NCBI GenBank assembly: GCA_047639475.1
Contig: JBLIOD010000021.1
Coordinates: forward strand, 1-39,805
Direction of reading: 5' to 3'
Origin: JAAELZ01 sp047639475
GTDB lineage: Bacteria; Pseudomonadota; Gammaproteobacteria; Arenicellales; Poriferihabitantaceae
Length of the DNA stretch: 39,805 nt
The notes under the pieces are model-generated. The model had not been told where the DNA came from, searched no databases, and saw only the letters and a program-made list of their open reading frames with translations. Shown piece after piece: positions 8,100 through 17,216 of the stretch; position 1 is the first letter of the stretch; every line of letters begins with the position of its first letter. Position numbers and translations under genes: made by a program.

Positions 8100-9296
8100 T
8101 TATTCTGAGAATTGCACCATATACTGACCGTAGCCTTTCTCTTCAAGTTCCTCTTTCGGAATGAACTTTAAAGAAGCAGAGTTAATACAATAACGCAAGC
8201 CAGTGGTCGAAGGGCCATCATCAAAAACATGCCCGAGGTGAGAGTCGCCATAAACGCTTCGTACTTCTGTGCGCGGAAAAATCAATTTGAAATCCGTTTC
8301 TGTGGCAACAAATTGCTCGTCAATCGGGCGGTCAAAGCTCGGCCAGCCGGTACGTGAGTCGAATTTATTAAGCGAAGAAAACAGGGGTTCACCCGATACG
8401 ATATCGACATAGATTCCAGCCTTTTTATTGTCGTGGTATTCATTCTCAAACGGCTTTTCAGTATCTTCATGTTGCGTCACTTGATACTGAAGTGGCGAGA
8501 GCTTCTTTCTAATTTCCTTCTTAGTGGGTTTTTTATATAACTCCGCTGGATCAACCGAAACAGTCACATCTGTCATCGTATCCGTTCTCCCCCCTTCTCC
8601 GGCCATCTCGCTATCAGCGACTACGACATCAGCCGGCTTTTTCTTCTTAGCATGCAAGTCATCACCCCAGGTATTTTCTAACCACTGATCTCGACCAGAC
8701 CCAAATCGGTAGTAGTTATAACGTACTCGATTTACCTTGTAGTAATTCTGGTGATAATCTTCTGCGTCATAGAATGCTGTAGCCTTTGTGATTTCTGTGA
8801 CGATAGGCTTGTCGTAACGCCCTGTGGCTTCCAAAGCATCGCGTGACGCCTCAGCCAGTTGCTTCTGCTCATCAGTCGCATAAAAAACACCAGGGCGATA
8901 ATGACGACCACGATCTACAAATGAACCTTCTGCATCAGTTGGGTCAAATTGCTTCCAAAAGGCATCGAGTAGTTCGTCGTAGCTGACTTTCCTGGGGTCG
9001 TAAAGGACCTTGACCGCTTCTGTATGATTTGTTTTACCCGCCCCCACTTGTTTATAAGTAGGGTTTTCGAGTGTGCCGCCGGTATAACCTGAAATCGCTT
9101 CTTTGACGCCCTTCACTTTTTCAAAGTCGGCTTCAATACACCAAAAGCAACCTCCTGCAAATATGGCTTCAGCATATTTCGAGTTATCACTTCCCGCATT
9201 GCCCACATTGCTTTGACCCATCGTTAACCAGCACGCAGCAGCAATGCCGGTCCATACTAATAATAGGGGTTTGGTTTTAGTGTTAAGTAATTTCAT
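8100..9296 (-). CDS. msrAB: Exported peptide methionine sulfoxide reductase MsrA-MsrB fusion
   Basis: 398 residues with an N-terminal export signal or anchor (LLLVWTGIAAACW; the Cys at 22 is only a weak lipobox). The MsrA domain (about 40-205) has GCFWC, catalytic C50 with C53, and YHQNYY. The MsrB domain (about 245-395) has GWPSF, HLGHVFDDGP and catalytic C370 in RYCINSASL. Together they reduce both S- and R-methionine sulfoxide. The MsrB part lacks the two CxxC zinc pairs (IVSGE and SRTG stand in their place) and has only one Cys, so it is a zinc-free 1-Cys type. C22, C50, C53 and C370 are the only cysteines I see. The electron donor may be outside or the neighbouring DUF1223 protein. Confidence 0.93.
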   Translation of the reverse strand: MKLLNTKTKPLLLVWTGIAAACWLTMGQSNVGNAGSDNSKYAEAIFAGGCFWCIEADFEKVKGVKEAISGYTGGTLENPTYKQVGAGKTNHTEAVKVLYDPRKVSYDELLDAFWKQFDPTDAEGSFVDRGRHYRPGVFYATDEQKQLAEASRDALEATGRYDKPIVTEITKATAFYDAEDYHQNYYKVNRVRYNYYRFGSGRDQWLENTWGDDLHAKKKKPADVVVADSEMAGEGGRTDTMTDVTVSVDPAELYKKPTKKEIRKKLSPLQYQVTQHEDTEKPFENEYHDNKKAGIYVDIVSGEPLFSSLNKFDSRTGWPSFDRPIDEQFVATETDFKLIFPRTEVRSVYGDSHLGHVFDDGPSTTGLRYCINSASLKFIPKEELEEKGYGQYMVQFSE

Positions 9297-9409
9297 TTTC
9301 TCTCCGATTGTTTATTAATCACAGCCTTAGTATATTTTTTAACTGTGACAGGCCTTTCACATAGTTATAACAAATTTGTAACAGATGCGCTTTTTACGTC
9401 AGTGGTGTA

Positions 9410-10882
9410 TTAGTTGTGTGACGGCAGTGTTAGGGTAAACACCGTGCCTTTATTCACTTCGCTGCGTACGGCGATATCGCCTTCAAGTAAGGTCATAATG
9501 CGCTTAGAAATGGCCAAACCCAAACCCGCATGCCGCTGATCTGCACTCACTGTACGACCTTTGCTGCTCACAAAAGGTTCAAAAATACTGCTCAAGTCTT
9601 CTTGTGATATCCCTGCCCCCTGATCCGTCACGTCTATTTCCATTAGGTTATCACGGCTTTTCAAACAAAGCGTAATTACCCCTGCTCCTTTGGCATGGCT
9701 TAGGGCATTCTCTATTAGGTTGTCCATTACCCGTTCTAGCAGAGAAATGTCCGCCTTGGCCAAAAAGCCATCTTGTTGCACCTCCACCATAATTGCCACA
9801 TCGTGCTGTTGCGCTTTCATTTGATGCTTTTGCGAAACGTCGTACAACCACTCCGCTGGTGCGAACACCTCCAAGTGGGGTCGGGTTTCTTTGGCCTCCA
9901 AACTAGAGAGCTCGAATAAGGCTTCTATCATTCTGCTTAACCGTTTCCCTTGTTTATGGGCGATTGATAAGAAAGACTGCTGTTGCTCCGCCGTCAAAGA
10001 AGTTTTCTTTAATTCCAGCGATTCTAAATAACCCAACATAGAAGCCAGTGGGGTACGTAAGTCATGTGAAATTTGCGCAACCAATTCTCGGCGCTCAGCA
10101 TCTTTATCTTCCAGTTCGCCTATTTGAGCCCTAATGCGTCCGGCCATACTTTCAAAGGTACGGTTGATCTGGTCTATTTCGTCATTACCCGCATTTTTTA
10201 CTGGGGCCAGCTCGCTGGTAAAGCCACTCTTCTCAAAGCTTTCAATTTGTTCACTGAAAGTTCGCAGACGCTTTGTTAAAAAATAGAACACCAGCAAGCC
10301 TGCCAGTAGTCCGATTAGCAAACTAAAAAATACCGCCCAACCACTAAAGCGCAAAAAATAGCTTTCCTGTGCCATTTGTTCAATCTGGTCTTGCTGCTCA
10401 CCGCGCAATACTACATATAGATAGCCTTCCAAATTTTTTTCCGAGGGCACTTCCGTTACAGAAAATGGCTTGCGCTTTTCGTGACTTCTGGGGTCATCTC
10501 CTAGCGGGTATTGCTCGCTGCCATCCAGGAAGGAGAAAATGGGGCGCAGCGACACACGTTCCCGCTTCACCACTCCGGGATCGGCAGAATAGGAAATGAT
10601 TCTGCCCTGCAAATCGAGCAGATAAATCTCAATACTGGGATTAACCACCATGTATTGCCGAAAGGTTTCTTTTAAAGCGGGCTCATTTAAGCGCCCTTCT
10701 TTAACCAGGTTTTTATCTTGAACCAAGTTGTCTGCCAGCGAACGATGTAAATCTTGGCTGACCTGCCGATTGTAGTTTTTTGCCACAATGGCACTTAAAA
10801 CACCGTAAATCAGGCCGATTGACAACAGCAGCGCAAGCAACCCAAAGGCCAATTTAGCAAACAGGGAATGGCGTATCTTCAT
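9410..10882 (-). CDS. Membrane sensor histidine kinase
   Basis: 490 residues. Order: TM1 about 10-32, periplasmic sensor region 33-180, TM2 about 181-203, HAMP about 204-256, HisKA with phospho-acceptor H273 in AQISHDLRTPLAS, then HATPase with N box (DNLIENALSHA), G1 (DQGAGI) and G2 (GLGLAISKRI). It partners the OmpR-type regulator encoded just upstream. The two are separated by a 173-nt spacer that contains a dispersed repeat, which is unusual within a two-component operon. The ligand is unknown; the sensor part is rich in charged residues. I do not assign a named system. Confidence 0.9.
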   Translation of the reverse strand: MKIRHSLFAKLAFGLLALLLSIGLIYGVLSAIVAKNYNRQVSQDLHRSLADNLVQDKNLVKEGRLNEPALKETFRQYMVVNPSIEIYLLDLQGRIISYSADPGVVKRERVSLRPIFSFLDGSEQYPLGDDPRSHEKRKPFSVTEVPSEKNLEGYLYVVLRGEQQDQIEQMAQESYFLRFSGWAVFFSLLIGLLAGLLVFYFLTKRLRTFSEQIESFEKSGFTSELAPVKNAGNDEIDQINRTFESMAGRIRAQIGELEDKDAERRELVAQISHDLRTPLASMLGYLESLELKKTSLTAEQQQSFLSIAHKQGKRLSRMIEALFELSSLEAKETRPHLEVFAPAEWLYDVSQKHQMKAQQHDVAIMVEVQQDGFLAKADISLLERVMDNLIENALSHAKGAGVITLCLKSRDNLMEIDVTDQGAGISQEDLSSIFEPFVSSKGRTVSADQRHAGLGLAISKRIMTLLEGDIAVRSEVNKGTVFTLTLPSHN

Positions 10883-10927
10883 TTAGAAACCCCAGCATAG
10901 CCGTTGGTTTTGTCCCATTTCTTGGGG

Positions 10928-11050
10928 GCATAGCGTAGCGATCGACGAAAAGACGAGGCAAAAGGGAGAGAAAAAGCGCAGTGTATATTTATACATGAGT
11001 ATTTTGATCGAGTTTTTAACGAAGTATGTTCTAGCGCAGTAGTTATGCTG
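10928..11050. repeat. Dispersed non-coding repeat, copy A (MITE-like)
   Basis: Shares order and blocks with copy B at 17595-17731: GCGTAGCGA, then CGACGAAAAGAC, AGGCAAAAG, a variable core, ATTTTGA, GTTTTTAACGA, and finally CTAGCGCAGTAGTTATGCTG. The outer ends form imperfect inverted repeats (GCATAGC at left; right end reads GCATAAC on the other strand). It fills the gap between response regulator (stop 5 nt away) and kinase. A 67-codon frame through it is an artefact of the repeat. Confidence 0.75.
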
Positions 11051-11055
11051 CGGTT

Positions 11056-11757
11056 TCATTCTGTGAACTTGTAGCCAACACCCCAAACCGTTTGTACAAA
11101 CTCCGGTTTTGCCGCGTCTTTTTCCACTTTAATACGTAAGCGGTTAATGTGAGTATTGACCGTGTGTTCATAGCCATCGTGATCATAACCCCATACAGAA
11201 TCGAGCAATTGGGCTCGCGTATATACTCGGCCTGGGTGCTTGGCTAAAAACCACAGTAAGTCAAATTCTCTGGCAGTCAAGTCTAACGCTTGGCCATCCA
11301 CCGACGCGCTATGTTTGTTAGCATCAATTTGTAGACGGCCGCGATCCAACGTGTTGTCCGGCTCAGCTGGCTCACTAACCGCGGACAAAGCTTTGGAGCG
11401 TCGAAACAGCGCCTTTACCCGCGCCATTAACTCAGCCAAGCTGAACGGTTTGGTTAGGTAATCATCCGCACCCATTTCCAGCCCTAACACCCTATCCAGC
11501 TCGGTGGATTTAGCGGTCAACATTAAAATCGAAACAGTCTCATTGATCTTGCGAATTTCGCGGCACACGCTTAAACCATCCATCCCTGGCAACATCACAT
11601 CTAAGATCACCAATTGAGGTTTCCACCGATGAAATAACTCAACACCTTTGTCTCCGTCATTGGCATGCTGCACCGCAAAATCTGCATCTTCAAGATGCAT
11701 ACGTAGCAAACTGGCTATATCTGCGTCATCTTCAATAACCAACACGGTGTTCTTCAT
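11056..11757 (-). CDS. OmpR/PhoB-family response regulator
   Basis: 233 residues. The receiver domain has the acidic pair E9/D10/D11, phospho-acceptor D53 in VILDVMLPGMDG, and K103-type Lys in DDYLTKPF. The C-terminal winged helix is clear: LTAREFDLLWFLAKHPG, YTRAQLLDSVWGY, TVNTHINRLRIK and a final VWGVGYKF. It binds DNA as a dimer when phosphorylated by the kinase encoded next. It starts 15 nt after guaC ends on the same strand, so it may read through from guaC or have its own promoter inside that gene. Targets are unknown; neighbours msrAB and DUF1223 are possible candidates by position only. Confidence 0.92.
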   Translation of the reverse strand: MKNTVLVIEDDADIASLLRMHLEDADFAVQHANDGDKGVELFHRWKPQLVILDVMLPGMDGLSVCREIRKINETVSILMLTAKSTELDRVLGLEMGADDYLTKPFSLAELMARVKALFRRSKALSAVSEPAEPDNTLDRGRLQIDANKHSASVDGQALDLTAREFDLLWFLAKHPGRVYTRAQLLDSVWGYDHDGYEHTVNTHINRLRIKVEKDAAKPEFVQTVWGVGYKFTE

Positions 11758-11772
11758 AATGAGATCTGCTTC

Positions 11773-12897
11773 TTATTTTTTATCAGAGCCTGCAAATATC
11801 GCGTTAAATTGCTGCTCAGTTTTCACAAAGGTGGTGCATTTACTGAGCCACTTTAATTTCTTGGCTCCCGCGTAGGTACAAGTACTGCGAATACCGCCTA
11901 GTATATCCATCACGGTCACGTCCACTTCGCCTCGGTAGGGCACCAACACTTCGCGGCCTTCCGAAGACCGGTATTCTTTCAATCCGCCAAAATGTTTGTC
12001 ATTCGCTGCTGCCGAGCTCATGCCGTAGAACTGGACAAATTTACGCTCTTCTACGATGCTCTGCCAATCGGCATTTTTCTTTTCGACTTCGCCTGTTTTA
12101 TAGTAACGGGTAATCACCTCACCACCACCTTCGTCATGTCCAGCCAGCATACCGCCCAACATCACAAAGTCAGCCCCTGCTGCAAATGCTTTCGCCACGT
12201 CGCCAGGGCAGGTGCAACCGCCATCAGCAATCACGTGACCGCCCAAACCATGCGCAGCATCAGCGCATTCAATGACGGCTGACAACTGTGGAAACCCTAC
12301 ACCGGTTTGAATACGAGTAGTGCAAACACTGCCCGGGCCAATGCCCACTTTAATAATATCCGCGCCGCTCAGCACTAGCTCTTCCGTCATTTCGCCCGTC
12401 ACCACGTTGCCCGCAATGATAACGATATGAGGGCAACGGTCGCGTAGCTGCTTTATAAAATCAGAAAATCGTTCTGAGTACCCATTCGCCACATCAACGC
12501 AGACGTATTTAAGCCGAGTTTGTGGATGCTTATAAACTTGCTCAAATTTTTTCATGTCAACTTTTGCGATACCCATAGAGTACGCCACGTTTTCAATTCG
12601 CTTAGTATGCTGCTGGTTGAAAAAATCGATCAATTTCTCTGCAGGGTAATTTTTCACTAAACAAGTGAAGATGCCATGTTCAGCCAAGGTGTCAGCCATC
12701 TCAAAAGTACCCACTCCGTCCATGTTCGATGCCATTAACGGCACGCCGTTGTAGTGCGCTACATCGGACGCTAGATCGACGTTTCGAAAGCTAAATTCGC
12801 GGTATAAATCAACCTCTTTGCGGCTTCCTAAAGTACTGCGCTTAGGTCTTATTAATACGCTGTTGTAATCTAGTTTATGGTCTTCTTCAATTCTCAT
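11773..12897 (-). CDS. guaC: GMP reductase
   Basis: 374 residues. IMPDH/GMPR barrel with catalytic Cys C192 in GIGPGSVCTTR, the GMPR-type start (RIEEDHKLDYNSVLIRPKRS) and MGIAK, VCVDVANGY, IIAGNVVTGEM, HVIADGGC, GGMLAGHDE. It deaminates GMP to IMP with NADPH, in purine salvage. Unlike IMPDH it has no CBS insert, and unlike E. coli GuaC (347 residues) it is somewhat longer, with the extra part at the C-terminus. It is divergent from the FMN riboswitch unit and upstream of the response regulator. Confidence 0.93.
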   Translation of the reverse strand: MRIEEDHKLDYNSVLIRPKRSTLGSRKEVDLYREFSFRNVDLASDVAHYNGVPLMASNMDGVGTFEMADTLAEHGIFTCLVKNYPAEKLIDFFNQQHTKRIENVAYSMGIAKVDMKKFEQVYKHPQTRLKYVCVDVANGYSERFSDFIKQLRDRCPHIVIIAGNVVTGEMTEELVLSGADIIKVGIGPGSVCTTRIQTGVGFPQLSAVIECADAAHGLGGHVIADGGCTCPGDVAKAFAAGADFVMLGGMLAGHDEGGGEVITRYYKTGEVEKKNADWQSIVEERKFVQFYGMSSAAANDKHFGGLKEYRSSEGREVLVPYRGEVDVTVMDILGGIRSTCTYAGAKKLKWLSKCTTFVKTEQQFNAIFAGSDKK

Positions 12898-13014
12898 AAT
12901 TAACTGTTTTGATACAGGTTATATTTAAGCGGCAGGCTATTATGAACGCCTAGCGCTGAGATGACAAAAAAAATTGGTGAGTTTGCGGTATATCGCCTTT
13001 AGACTTTTTACGGC

Positions 13015-13020
13015 TATAAT
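13015..13020 (+). promoter_or_regulatory. Probable -10 box of the FMN-riboswitch unit
   Basis: A perfect TATAAT lies 27 nt upstream of the riboswitch P1 stem and points into it. I do not see a good -35 hexamer at 16-18 nt, so strength is uncertain. Confidence 0.4.
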
Positions 13021-13046
13021 TGACCAGTGGTTTAAAACCACACTAA

Positions 13047-13190
13047 TCTCGGGGCGGGGTGTAATTCCCCACCGGCGGTAATTGCTGAGTTTTAGCATAA
13101 GCCCGCGAGCGCCTTGTTTGTCAAAAGCAAGGGTCAGCAGATTCGGTGAGAAGCCGAAGCCGACGGTAGAGTCCGGACGGAAGAGATGGT
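13047..13190 (+). ncRNA. FMN riboswitch (RFN element)
   Basis: All conserved RFN blocks are present in order: GGGGCGGGGTG, ATTCCCCACCGGCGGTAAT, AGCCCGCGAGCGC, GGTCAGCAGATTCGGTGAGA, GCCGACGGTAGAGTCCGGA and a closing GGAAGAGA. It binds flavin mononucleotide and represses the downstream gene, here lumazine synthase and perhaps the TMEM65-like gene. About 80 nt separate it from the ribH start. I see no clear U-tailed terminator there, so control could be translational or Rho-linked. A long ATG frame running through the element is an artefact. Confidence 0.95.
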
Positions 13191-13270
13191 TGTTTTACGT
13201 GTACTGGCTTTGTCTAGGCATATCAACACCCGCATGTCCCGATTGTGTTTCACATTATTTATGTAGACTA

Positions 13271-13753
13271 ATGAACCAATCGAACCAAAATATTAAAATC
13301 GCCTTTATTGAAGCCAGTTGGCACCACGATATCGTTGAGCAAGCACGTATCGGCTTTACCGAAGAAATGCTACGCGCCGACATCAATGCCAATCAAATAG
13401 ATGTCTTTGCCGTTCCTGGCAGTTTAGAGATTCCCTTGCAATGCAAACTGCTTGCTAAGACGGGCAAATATAATCTCATCGTTGCCAGTGGATTAATCGT
13501 AGACAGTAACATTTACCGCCACGACTTCGTCGCTGCCACGGTGCTAGATGCCATGATGCAAGTTCAGCTAGATACTGAAACACCGATTATGTCGGTGGTA
13601 CTGACACCGCACTTGTTCTCCGAAGCACAAGAGCATCATGATTTCTTCTTTAGCCATTTCTATAAGAAAGGCATTGAGGCGGCAAAATCCAGCTTACAAA
13701 CAATAGAAAGCATTCGTGCAATTAACGAACCGCGCCTTAGTAAAGTAAGTTAA
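13271..13753 (+). CDS. ribH2: 6,7-dimethyl-8-ribityllumazine synthase, type II (RibH2-like)
   Basis: 160 residues from the ATG at 13271; a 63-codon upstream extension would run back through the riboswitch and is rejected. It resembles the Brucella RibH2 type more than the usual RibH: opening MNQSNQNIKIAFIEASWHHD with the substrate-stacking Trp at 17, VPGSLEIPL, IYRHDFVAATV (catalytic His), MMQVQL, SVVLTPHLF and EHHDFFFSHF. It condenses the ribitylamino-uracil with dihydroxybutanone phosphate in riboflavin synthesis. RibH2 proteins form decamers, and some act in stress or flavin sensing instead of bulk synthesis. The riboswitch shows flavin control. The TMEM65-like gene follows 24 nt later. 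Confidence 0.9.
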   Translation: MNQSNQNIKIAFIEASWHHDIVEQARIGFTEEMLRADINANQIDVFAVPGSLEIPLQCKLLAKTGKYNLIVASGLIVDSNIYRHDFVAATVLDAMMQVQLDTETPIMSVVLTPHLFSEAQEHHDFFFSHFYKKGIEAAKSSLQTIESIRAINEPRLSKVS

Positions 13754-13777
13754 TAAATCGCTAAGCTAGACAAAACA

Positions 13778-14122
13778 ATGGCCCCTCAGCACCGCACCAC
13801 TTTAAACAGAATTATTTCTATTGCCACTGCGTTTATTGTATTCGGCTTTATAGATAATTTTTTAATGATCATGTTTGGTGAGCAAATTGATGGCTTCTTG
13901 CGCTCCATAGGGATATCCAACACGTTACTAGCTGCAGGTTTGGGCAATACTTTCTCAGATGCCATCGGCATCATGTCGGGTCGCTGGGTAGAAAAGCTGG
14001 TTCACGTCAAGCTACCGCCAGTTCCAGATGTCGAGCTATCGAGAGGCAAGATCGTAATGGCTGAAACTATCGGCATTATTATCGGTTGTTTGATAGGCTT
14101 ATTGCCGTTACTCCTTTTCTAA
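13778..14122 (+). CDS. TMEM65-family small membrane protein
   Basis: 114 residues with hydrophobic segments at about 10-32, 48-66 and 92-113. The core GFIDNFLMIMFGEQID, AAGLGNTFSDAIGI and SGRWVE matches the TMEM65 domain, known mainly from mitochondrial inner-membrane proteins linked to calcium or sodium handling. No bacterial function is established. It lies 24 nt after ribH2 and is probably under the same FMN riboswitch. Its stop overlaps the end of the haloperoxidase gene on the other strand by 4 nt. Confidence 0.72.
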   Translation: MAPQHRTTLNRIISIATAFIVFGFIDNFLMIMFGEQIDGFLRSIGISNTLLAAGLGNTFSDAIGIMSGRWVEKLVHVKLPPVPDVELSRGKIVMAETIGIIIGCLIGLLPLLLF

Positions 14123-16020
14123 TTGGGAAAATAACTTAGGGCTTTTTCATAAGCACGATGCCCCACTTCATAGCCCAATAGCCGCCCTCGCATATCATCT
14201 TGCGGTGGATGAATACCGCCGTATATTCTAGAGATAGCTGAGTCGTCAGCAGCGTCTTGATAGGTTGCCCATTGCAGTTTTATATCTTGTGATGGGCCGC
14301 GCTCAAATACTAAAAAGTGGTTCTGTTTGATGCTAAAGATTCCGATTCCACCCGGGAAGAACTCAGAACCTGTTAACAAAGTAATCACCTCAGCAGCTGC
14401 ACGGCTAAATGTACTGTGCCCTGAAACGTAACCTGCAAAAGGTGGGGTAACAAAGTTGGGCCGTTGGTAGGGCCACCAATCTCCACAGTTTATCCAGCCT
14501 ACTCCTGCAACATTTTGCCGACGGTTTTCTACGTATTGGGGGCCGCGCCAGGTGTTGACTGCTATCTGGCCAATGCCTTCGCCATTTTCACCTATTAGAT
14601 GATAATGTCGTTCGCCCAATGCCGCTGACTGTGCTGTTACTAACTCGATTAGCCCTGCTTTTAGTGCCATTCCCAATTTGCTATAGCGCGGCAATGAAGG
14701 GGCACTACTTTGGCCGTTATCACATAAAGCGCGTATTGCTGAGATAGGCCGAATGTAGTCGTACCAACCTTTGTGACTCCACGCTGCCACCGCCGCATCG
14801 TGCATTGCACCACCTAGCGCCAAATAGCCTTGCAAATCCCATTGCAGACGATTCTTTGCTTTGTTCTGCTTACCCAAATTCGCGACAATACTGGGCTGGT
14901 CCGACACCAAATTAAACATCACAAACCAATGCCCGGGAGGCGTTTCAGAATCAGGGCCGTCGGCCCAATACTCGGCCAATACGCGATGGTAATCAGCCGC
15001 CTTTGCTAGGGCCGATTTGTAGGGCAGCAAGGTAAACGGATTTAACGCGCGCCCTGCTCCATCAAGGCTGCCTAACTTTGCATTGCCTCTTACGCCAGGG
15101 CTTATATCCAACACCTTCTCGCTATTGGCATCGAGCTGCTGGCTATATGCCAAGACTTGTTTAAAGCCATTGATATAAGCTTGTCTTTGAACCTTATCGG
15201 CTAACAAGCTAGGCGGCGCGCCCTTGTCAAGATACACCGAGTAACTTACACCGTTCCGTTGTCGTAGTACTCGGTCACTGTGAATTAAACTAAATGTGTC
15301 TACACTCCCCCATTCTGGCCCCACAAAAGGCGGATACCCCTCAGACCGAATGCCTGATTGCCCGACAAAACCGGGCAAGTCTAGACCCTGCCATCTATCA
15401 GGATTGCTCAAAGCTGAATTACCTGTGAGATGTGGATTTAAGCGTTCGTTAACCGGTTGATAGGCTTTTGACTGGTAGTCGTTTTGCTCGTTAGCGCCGT
15501 CGCCTAACCCGTAGGCAATCATCGTTTTTGCCACTCGGTGCCCCAGTGTTATGGCGTCAGATTGATTATTAACCACAAAACCGTAAGCGTCACTCGCACC
15601 TGTTAACGCTTGCTCCAGATGAATCTTGATCTTTTGGTAGTTATCGGAATGTTTAAATCGCCAGTGCAACAGCGTATAAGCAGCATAACTAATCGTTGCA
15701 GTCTGCTCTTTATTCAGGTTGTTAAATTCGCGACGTTCTTGATGAAATAGCTGTTTCGCTTCGGGGTGATAAGCCGCCCATGCGTCCCACATAGTAGCCG
15801 ACAAATGATATAAATTGCGTGCATGTACCGTCGGCCTCGCGGTATCTAATCTGATCCCTTCAAGCAATGCTTCATTCCATACTCTGGCAACTGATTGGCT
15901 CGGCTCACCACTGTCTTGGGCTAGTGCACTCACGTTAAATGCGGCAAGCAAACCAGAAACAGCAATCACAAATAGATTTGCTTTGCCTATTTTAAATCCC
16001 TTCATATTGAATACTGTCAT
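14119..16020 (-). CDS. Exported vanadium-dependent haloperoxidase / PAP2-superfamily protein
   Basis: 633 residues with a signal peptide (about 15-34, ending SALAQ). The vanadate/phosphate site is complete and in order: K417 then RP at 424-425 (KGWYDYIRP, exact K-x6-RP), GYVSGHS at 531-536 with H535, and RIYGGIHPPQDD with R598, H604 and D609. This is the shared signature of vanadium haloperoxidases and acid phosphatases; the long all-helical body favours the haloperoxidase-like group. Substrate (bromide, iodide or phosphate) cannot be told. A later start at 16005 is possible. No partner genes are nearby on the strand except agmatinase-like upstream, 179 nt away. Confidence 0.85.
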   Translation of the reverse strand: MTVFNMKGFKIGKANLFVIAVSGLLAAFNVSALAQDSGEPSQSVARVWNEALLEGIRLDTARPTVHARNLYHLSATMWDAWAAYHPEAKQLFHQERREFNNLNKEQTATISYAAYTLLHWRFKHSDNYQKIKIHLEQALTGASDAYGFVVNNQSDAITLGHRVAKTMIAYGLGDGANEQNDYQSKAYQPVNERLNPHLTGNSALSNPDRWQGLDLPGFVGQSGIRSEGYPPFVGPEWGSVDTFSLIHSDRVLRQRNGVSYSVYLDKGAPPSLLADKVQRQAYINGFKQVLAYSQQLDANSEKVLDISPGVRGNAKLGSLDGAGRALNPFTLLPYKSALAKAADYHRVLAEYWADGPDSETPPGHWFVMFNLVSDQPSIVANLGKQNKAKNRLQWDLQGYLALGGAMHDAAVAAWSHKGWYDYIRPISAIRALCDNGQSSAPSLPRYSKLGMALKAGLIELVTAQSAALGERHYHLIGENGEGIGQIAVNTWRGPQYVENRRQNVAGVGWINCGDWWPYQRPNFVTPPFAGYVSGHSTFSRAAAEVITLLTGSEFFPGGIGIFSIKQNHFLVFERGPSQDIKLQWATYQDAADDSAISRIYGGIHPPQDDMRGRLLGYEVGHRAYEKALSYFPN

Positions 16021-16199
16021 CTGGAAAATAAATCATTAGCGCGCCAGTGTTGATCAATAGATGCCTCAACTCAGTGGCAGCCATGAAACTCGCTCGACTT
16101 ATAACGCGCTGATCAAGTTTCCTATGCTATAGAGATAGTCACGTGTTTTGGCTCAAGTCGAAAATTGTCTATTCAAGCAGCAACGTATTGCCAATGACG

Positions 16200-17141
16200 C
16201 TATGCCTTAAACCGCTCTGACAACAGACACAAAATCTCAAACATCATCGTCGCTCCTACTAAGGCGGTCGCACCCGACGGATCGTACGGCGGAGCCACTT
16301 CCACGACATCACCGCCTACCAAATTGAGCCCGCTTAAACCGCGAATCATCATTTGCGCTTCCAAGGTTGAATAGCCCCCAACTTCAGGCGTACCGGTACC
16401 CGGCGCAAACACGGGGTCTAGCGCATCGACATCGAAACTGATGTAAGTAGGGCCGTCGCCGACGATCTTACGTGCTTCCTTAATCACTGCCTGATAACCC
16501 ATTTCCAGGTACTCTTCTATATAGATTACCCGCATGCCCGAATCGTGGCTAAACTTCCAAACATCTGGATCATTAAGCGAACCGCGAATACCTATTTGAA
16601 TCGTTCGCTTAGGATCTAACAAACCTTCCTCTACGGCTCTACTAAACGGGGCGCCATGATGAAATTTAGAACCCATATAGTCATCACCGGTATCGCAGTG
16701 CGCATCAAAATGCACCATGCCAATAGGACCATCTTTGGCTATCGCTCTAAAAATGGGCAAAGTAATTGAATGATCCCCACCTGCCGTTAAAGGAATAACG
16801 TTGTTTTGAGCTACTTCCTCATAAAACGCCTGAATCTCGTCGTGACTACTTTCAAGATTAAACGGCCGTTCCACCACCGCATCACCTATATCAGCAACTC
16901 GGCAGCGATCATGTGGCGAAACCCCCGTGGCTTGATTCATTTTACGAATCAAACTTGATTGATTACGTATTTCACGCGGGCCGTGACGGGCACCGGGTCG
17001 ATTAGTGACGCCGCCATCAAATGGCACGCCAATTAAACCGATATCAACACTTGATAAGTCGGTTTCGTGCTGCGCCCTAAAGAAGGTTGGGATGCCTGTA
17101 TAACGCGGCTTAGAAATCTGGTCTGTTGGGAAAGAAGCCAT
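16200..17141 (-). CDS. Agmatinase/guanidino-acid hydrolase, ureohydrolase family
   Basis: 313 residues. The two-manganese site is intact: H124 in GGDHSIT, D146-A-H148-x-D150, and D237-x-D239 in SFDVDALDP. The segment SKFHHGAPFSRA resembles guanidinobutyrase and guanidinopropionase more than E. coli SpeB. The family releases urea from guanidino compounds. It lies 75 nt after the PII gene on the same strand and may share its transcript, which would fit nitrogen scavenging. Exact substrate (agmatine, guanidinobutyrate, other) is open. Confidence 0.88.
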   Translation of the reverse strand: MASFPTDQISKPRYTGIPTFFRAQHETDLSSVDIGLIGVPFDGGVTNRPGARHGPREIRNQSSLIRKMNQATGVSPHDRCRVADIGDAVVERPFNLESSHDEIQAFYEEVAQNNVIPLTAGGDHSITLPIFRAIAKDGPIGMVHFDAHCDTGDDYMGSKFHHGAPFSRAVEEGLLDPKRTIQIGIRGSLNDPDVWKFSHDSGMRVIYIEEYLEMGYQAVIKEARKIVGDGPTYISFDVDALDPVFAPGTGTPEVGGYSTLEAQMMIRGLSGLNLVGGDVVEVAPPYDPSGATALVGATMMFEILCLLSERFKA

Positions 17142-17216
17142 GGTTTTAACTCTTTAAAATATCAATGTTGAGTGCTGTATTTGAATTTAATACAACTTAA
17201 GATTTTCACCTAGATT

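Noticed and set aside
10883..11086. 67-codon minus-strand frame between regulator and kinase
   Set aside because: It is read out of the dispersed repeat and overlaps the regulator's end; no independent gene evidence.
13082..13270. N-terminal extension of lumazine synthase
   Set aside because: The frame runs through the FMN riboswitch; the ATG at 13271 matches the RibH2 start.
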